A stretch of 64,000 nucleotides of DNA. Origin: Hydrogenimonas sp. SS33 (lineage in GTDB: Bacteria; Campylobacterota; Campylobacteria; Campylobacterales; Hydrogenimonadaceae). This document shows positions 61,253 to 64,000 of the stretch, one piece after another. The position numbers and the translations under genes are program-made. Each line of letters starts with the position of its first letter. The stretch's first letter is position 1. Below the pieces are notes generated by a model. It did no database searches. It saw nothing but the letters and a program-made list of their open reading frames with translations, and had not been told where the DNA came from. The stretch lies in assembly GCF_040436365.1 (NCBI RefSeq), contig NZ_AP026369.1, positions 1,776,501 through 1,840,500 of the forward strand, given 5' to 3'.

Positions 61253-64000
61253 TACGGAAAAAGCTGCTACTGGTTCTCTCTCTACTGACGCTGCCGCTTT
61301 GTGCGGCCGACTACACTTTCCCCGACGATTTGACCGGCATACCGGGATGTAAGCACTCCTACGGGAATGTCTACAAATGTGACGACGGACTTGAATTCGA
61401 TGACGGCGACCATATCACCGTCGAGAGTGATGTCATCATCAACTCCGGTGATGAATTTGATGCAGAAGAGAATCTCACCATCGAGACGAACGGTAGCGTG
61501 TTGAAAATCCAGTTCGGTGACGATGTGCAGATCGGCGATGCTTTTACGATTAAAGGATGTGTCAAGATCCGCTCCGGAAAAAAGATCGTACTGGGCGAAA
61601 ACGGATATTTCGAAGGGGCCCTTCAGTCGGGAAGCGGCAATATAGAGGTTGGAGAAGGGAGTGTCGTCAAACCCTGTTTCGGCCTAAATGCCGCCTACCG
61701 GATGGACGCATGTTACTGGGACGGCAGTGCGGGTGAGGTGAAAGACAGCAGCGGAAACGGGTACGACGGGACCGCCCGTGACGCGACGACCGAAATGGCA
61801 AAGCTGTGCCGGGGAGGCGATTTCAGCGCGGACGGGACATCGGACTACGTATCGCTGGACCACCGGGCACTGGACGGGCTGGGGGATTTTTCGGTATCGG
61901 TGTGGATCAAAACCTCCCAAAGCGGCAATTTTGCCATCTTGTCAGGAGCAAATAGCAAAACGGCCAATGAGGCGCTGATGTGGTTCATGAATGACGGGAA
62001 GTCGTTTCATCCCTTCATCCACGGACACTCCAAAAAATTGTCGATTTCCGATGTGTCGGACGGCCAATGGCACCACCTGGTCTGGACCCGCCACAGCACG
62101 ACGAACTGCCTCTACGTGGACGGCTCGAAAGAGGGGTGCGTAGATATCGGCAACGGCGACGGTCCCGTAAAGATCGATACCGGCGGCCTCATTGTCGCCC
62201 AGGAGCAGGACAGTGTGGGGGGTGGTTTCGATGCCCAACAGGATTTCGAAGGGGTGATGGATGAACTGGAAATTTTTTCGACCACATTGAGCGATGCCCA
62301 GGTTCAGACTATATACAACAATGAAAAGAGTGGAAAAAATTATGAAGGAAGCGCCAGGACGTGCCCCTGCCTTTTCGAAATAGCCGGAGAGTACAGACTC
62401 GATGCCTGCCGATGGAGCGGCACGGATGCCGATGTCATCGACGACTCGGGACAGGGGGGCGACCTGACGGCCCGAAACGGTGCCTATACGACGGAGGGCC
62501 GGGTGTGCCGAAGCGGCCATTTCGACGGTTCCGACGACAAACTCACAGGCAAATGGCACCATGCCTTCCACAATGCCGTAACTTTGACCGCCTGGATCAG
62601 AACGAAAGGGGGGCACGGGACCTACGCGCGGGTTGTGGAATTTTCGAGCCATAACGGCCATTATAAATACAGTACCGCCCTGGCATACGACAAGGATGGA
62701 AAGATTTTAAGAGGATGGACGGCTAATGCCAAGGGGCTTCGTTCAAAAGAGGTGGCATATAACATGAAGGTACATGGATACCACGACGGACGATGGCACC
62801 ATGTCGCCTATGTCTACGACGGCACCAAAGCCCTTCTCTATGTCGACGGCCAGAAGGTCGACGAAGAGTCGACGGATATCAAGGATGTCGAAGATGCCAC
62901 GACGCTGGCGATCGGCGGTTATTACCCTGAGGAGCACCACAGTTTCAACGGAGAAATCGACGAAGTCAAAATCTTTTCCAATGCGTTGAGCCCGATGCAA
63001 ATCAAGATGATCTACGACAACGAAACCAAGGGAAAGAACTACAACGGTTCCAGGCGGATTTGCCGTTGCCTGATGCCCCGGGCTGCCTACCGGATGGACG
63101 CATGTTACTGGGACGGCAGTGCGGGCGAGGTGAAGGACAGCAGCGGAAACGGTTACGACGGGACCGCCCGTGACGCGACGACCGAAATGGCAAAGCTGTG
63201 CCGGGGAGGCGATTTCAGCACGGACGGGACATCGGACTACGTATCGCTGGACCACCGGGCACTGGACGGGCTGGGGGATTTTTCGGTATCGGTGTGGATC
63301 AAAACCTCCCAAAGCGGCAATTTTGCCATCTTGTCAGGAGCAAATAGCAAAACGGCCAATGAGGCGCTGATGTGGTTCATGAATGACGGGAAGTCGTTTC
63401 ATCCCTTCATCCACGGACACTCCAAAAAATTGTCGATTTCCGATGTGTCGGACGGCCAATGGCACCACCTGGTCTGGACCCGCCACAGCACGACGAACTG
63501 CCTCTATGTGGACGGCTCGAAAGAGGGGTGCGTAGATATCGGCAACGGCGACGGTCCCGTAAAGATCGATACCGGCGGCCTCATTGTCGCCCAGGAGCAG
63601 GACAGTGTGGGGGGTGATTTCGATGCCCAACAGGATTTCGAAGGGGTGATGGACGAACTGGAAATCTTCGACGCGGTTCTCGACGAGAGGCAGGTTCAAA
63701 GAATCTATGAAAACGAGGGGGGCCATCTCGATCCGGACGGAACGGACCGGTACTGCCCCTGCTGTGCGGCCAGGTCCTACAGCGGGGGGTTGGCGCCCCT
63801 GCAGTTCGAAGGAGAAGACGTTGTATTGCATAACACGCTGAAAGACCCGACCTGGACCCACATCTCCTTCAAACAGCCTTTCAGTGCCGTGCCTGTTGTC
63901 TTCATTCTTCCGACTGCAAGAGGTGGTCATCCGGCCGCGACCCGCATCAAGAATGTCACGACGGAAGGCTTCGACGCCATCATGGCCGAACCCCAGGGGG
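61249..64000 (+). CDS. MshQ-like secreted protein with three LamG domains, 3' end outside window
   Basis: GTG 61249 overlaps the rsmE stop and gives a signal peptide (K-K-L-L-L-V-L-S-L-L-T-L-P-L-C-A-A). The frame stays open for 917 codons to the window end. After an Asp/Gly-rich beta-strand repeat region (about 30-145) come three concanavalin/LamG domains, each introduced by Y-R-x-D-A-C-x-W. Domains 1 and 3 are more than 98 percent identical at the DNA level (61690-62272 and 63082-63664); domain 2 is diverged. The visible C-terminus (F-K-Q-P-F-S-A-V-P-V-V-F-I-L-P-T) resembles the H-type-lectin-like part of MshQ pilus proteins. Probable adhesin or pilus-tip protein. Confidence 0.82.
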   Translation, partial: MIRKKLLLVLSLLTLPLCAADYTFPDDLTGIPGCKHSYGNVYKCDDGLEFDDGDHITVESDVIINSGDEFDAEENLTIETNGSVLKIQFGDDVQIGDAFTIKGCVKIRSGKKIVLGENGYFEGALQSGSGNIEVGEGSVVKPCFGLNAAYRMDACYWDGSAGEVKDSSGNGYDGTARDATTEMAKLCRGGDFSADGTSDYVSLDHRALDGLGDFSVSVWIKTSQSGNFAILSGANSKTANEALMWFMNDGKSFHPFIHGHSKKLSISDVSDGQWHHLVWTRHSTTNCLYVDGSKEGCVDIGNGDGPVKIDTGGLIVAQEQDSVGGGFDAQQDFEGVMDELEIFSTTLSDAQVQTIYNNEKSGKNYEGSARTCPCLFEIAGEYRLDACRWSGTDADVIDDSGQGGDLTARNGAYTTEGRVCRSGHFDGSDDKLTGKWHHAFHNAVTLTAWIRTKGGHGTYARVVEFSSHNGHYKYSTALAYDKDGKILRGWTANAKGLRSKEVAYNMKVHGYHDGRWHHVAYVYDGTKALLYVDGQKVDEESTDIKDVEDATTLAIGGYYPEEHHSFNGEIDEVKIFSNALSPMQIKMIYDNETKGKNYNGSRRICRCLMPRAAYRMDACYWDGSAGEVKDSSGNGYDGTARDATTEMAKLCRGGDFSTDGTSDYVSLDHRALDGLGDFSVSVWIKTSQSGNFAILSGANSKTANEALMWFMNDGKSFHPFIHGHSKKLSISDVSDGQWHHLVWTRHSTTNCLYVDGSKEGCVDIGNGDGPVKIDTGGLIVAQEQDSVGGDFDAQQDFEGVMDELEIFDAVLDERQVQRIYENEGGHLDPDGTDRYCPCCAARSYSGGLAPLQFEGEDVVLHNTLKDPTWTHISFKQPFSAVPVVFILPTARGGHPAATRIKNVTTEGFDAIMAEPQG

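Overview
The window is a dense, GC-rich stretch of a Campylobacterota (Epsilonproteobacteria) chromosome. The evidence is gene content and gene order typical of that phylum: recA-eno-(FtsB-like)-(AMIN protein)-aroK, fliQ-murB, purA-(FliJ-like)-(MotE-like)-DUF507-carA, ccoNOQP followed by a DUF4006 protein and ccoG, porCDAB, mnmG close to petABC, the futalosine-pathway gene mqnD, and flagellar genes scattered in small units. The GC richness points to a vent or sediment chemolithotrophic lineage rather than Campylobacter or Helicobacter, but the species cannot be fixed from the sequence. No rRNA, tRNA or CRISPR locus was found. Both edges cut through large surface-type proteins: an RCC1-repeat protein on the left and an MshQ-like LamG protein on the right.

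Layout. 1-5.2 kb: RCC1-repeat protein, asnB, a decayed nucleotidyltransferase, a methyltransferase, and a complete REP-associated tyrosine transposase element with 24-bp inverted repeats. 5.2-8.1 kb: flagellin and fliD, each behind a sigma-28 promoter. 8.2-20.9 kb: topA, a phosphoesterase-bioB pair, a cation/proton antiporter, the recA-to-aroK operon, mqnD, fliQ-murB and a split YeeE/YedE transporter. 21-27.7 kb: aminotransferase-hisZ-purA, flagellar accessory genes, DUF507-carA. 27.8-36.4 kb: a copper-type TonB-dependent receptor followed by the cbb3 oxidase cluster with its assembly genes. 36.4-43.3 kb: rplM-rpsI, a rhodanese/peptide-binding protein/HAD operon, pyruvate:ferredoxin oxidoreductase. 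43.3-52.6 kb: luxS, an MnmC-like methyltransferase, an AMMECR1 protein, an fhlB-like/cupin/thpR group, riboflavin synthase, a cold-shock-receiver fusion protein, mnmG. 52.6-64 kb: cytochrome bc1, moaA-queE-queD, a cytochrome c lipoprotein, moeA with a highly structured leader, rsmE and the LamG protein.

The genes describe a respiring, motile cell: reducing power from PorCDAB, menaquinone made through MqnD, a bc1 complex feeding the cbb3 terminal oxidase, and a copper receptor next to that copper enzyme. MoaA and MoeA supply molybdenum cofactor; QueD and QueE supply queuosine precursors.

The most unusual content is intergenic. (1) Tandem heptamer, and sometimes octamer, arrays of many unrelated sequences sit at more than a dozen loci, often as inverted pairs around a core. 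In several cases they begin exactly at, or supply, the stop codon of the preceding gene. (2) A composite repeat (heptamers, about 95-bp core, other heptamers) occurs twice. (3) A modular multi-hairpin repeat occurs five times with compensatory base changes. (4) The 182-nt leader of moeA can form a long multi-helix structure with a pseudoknot and looks like a riboswitch or other regulatory RNA that I could not match to a known class.
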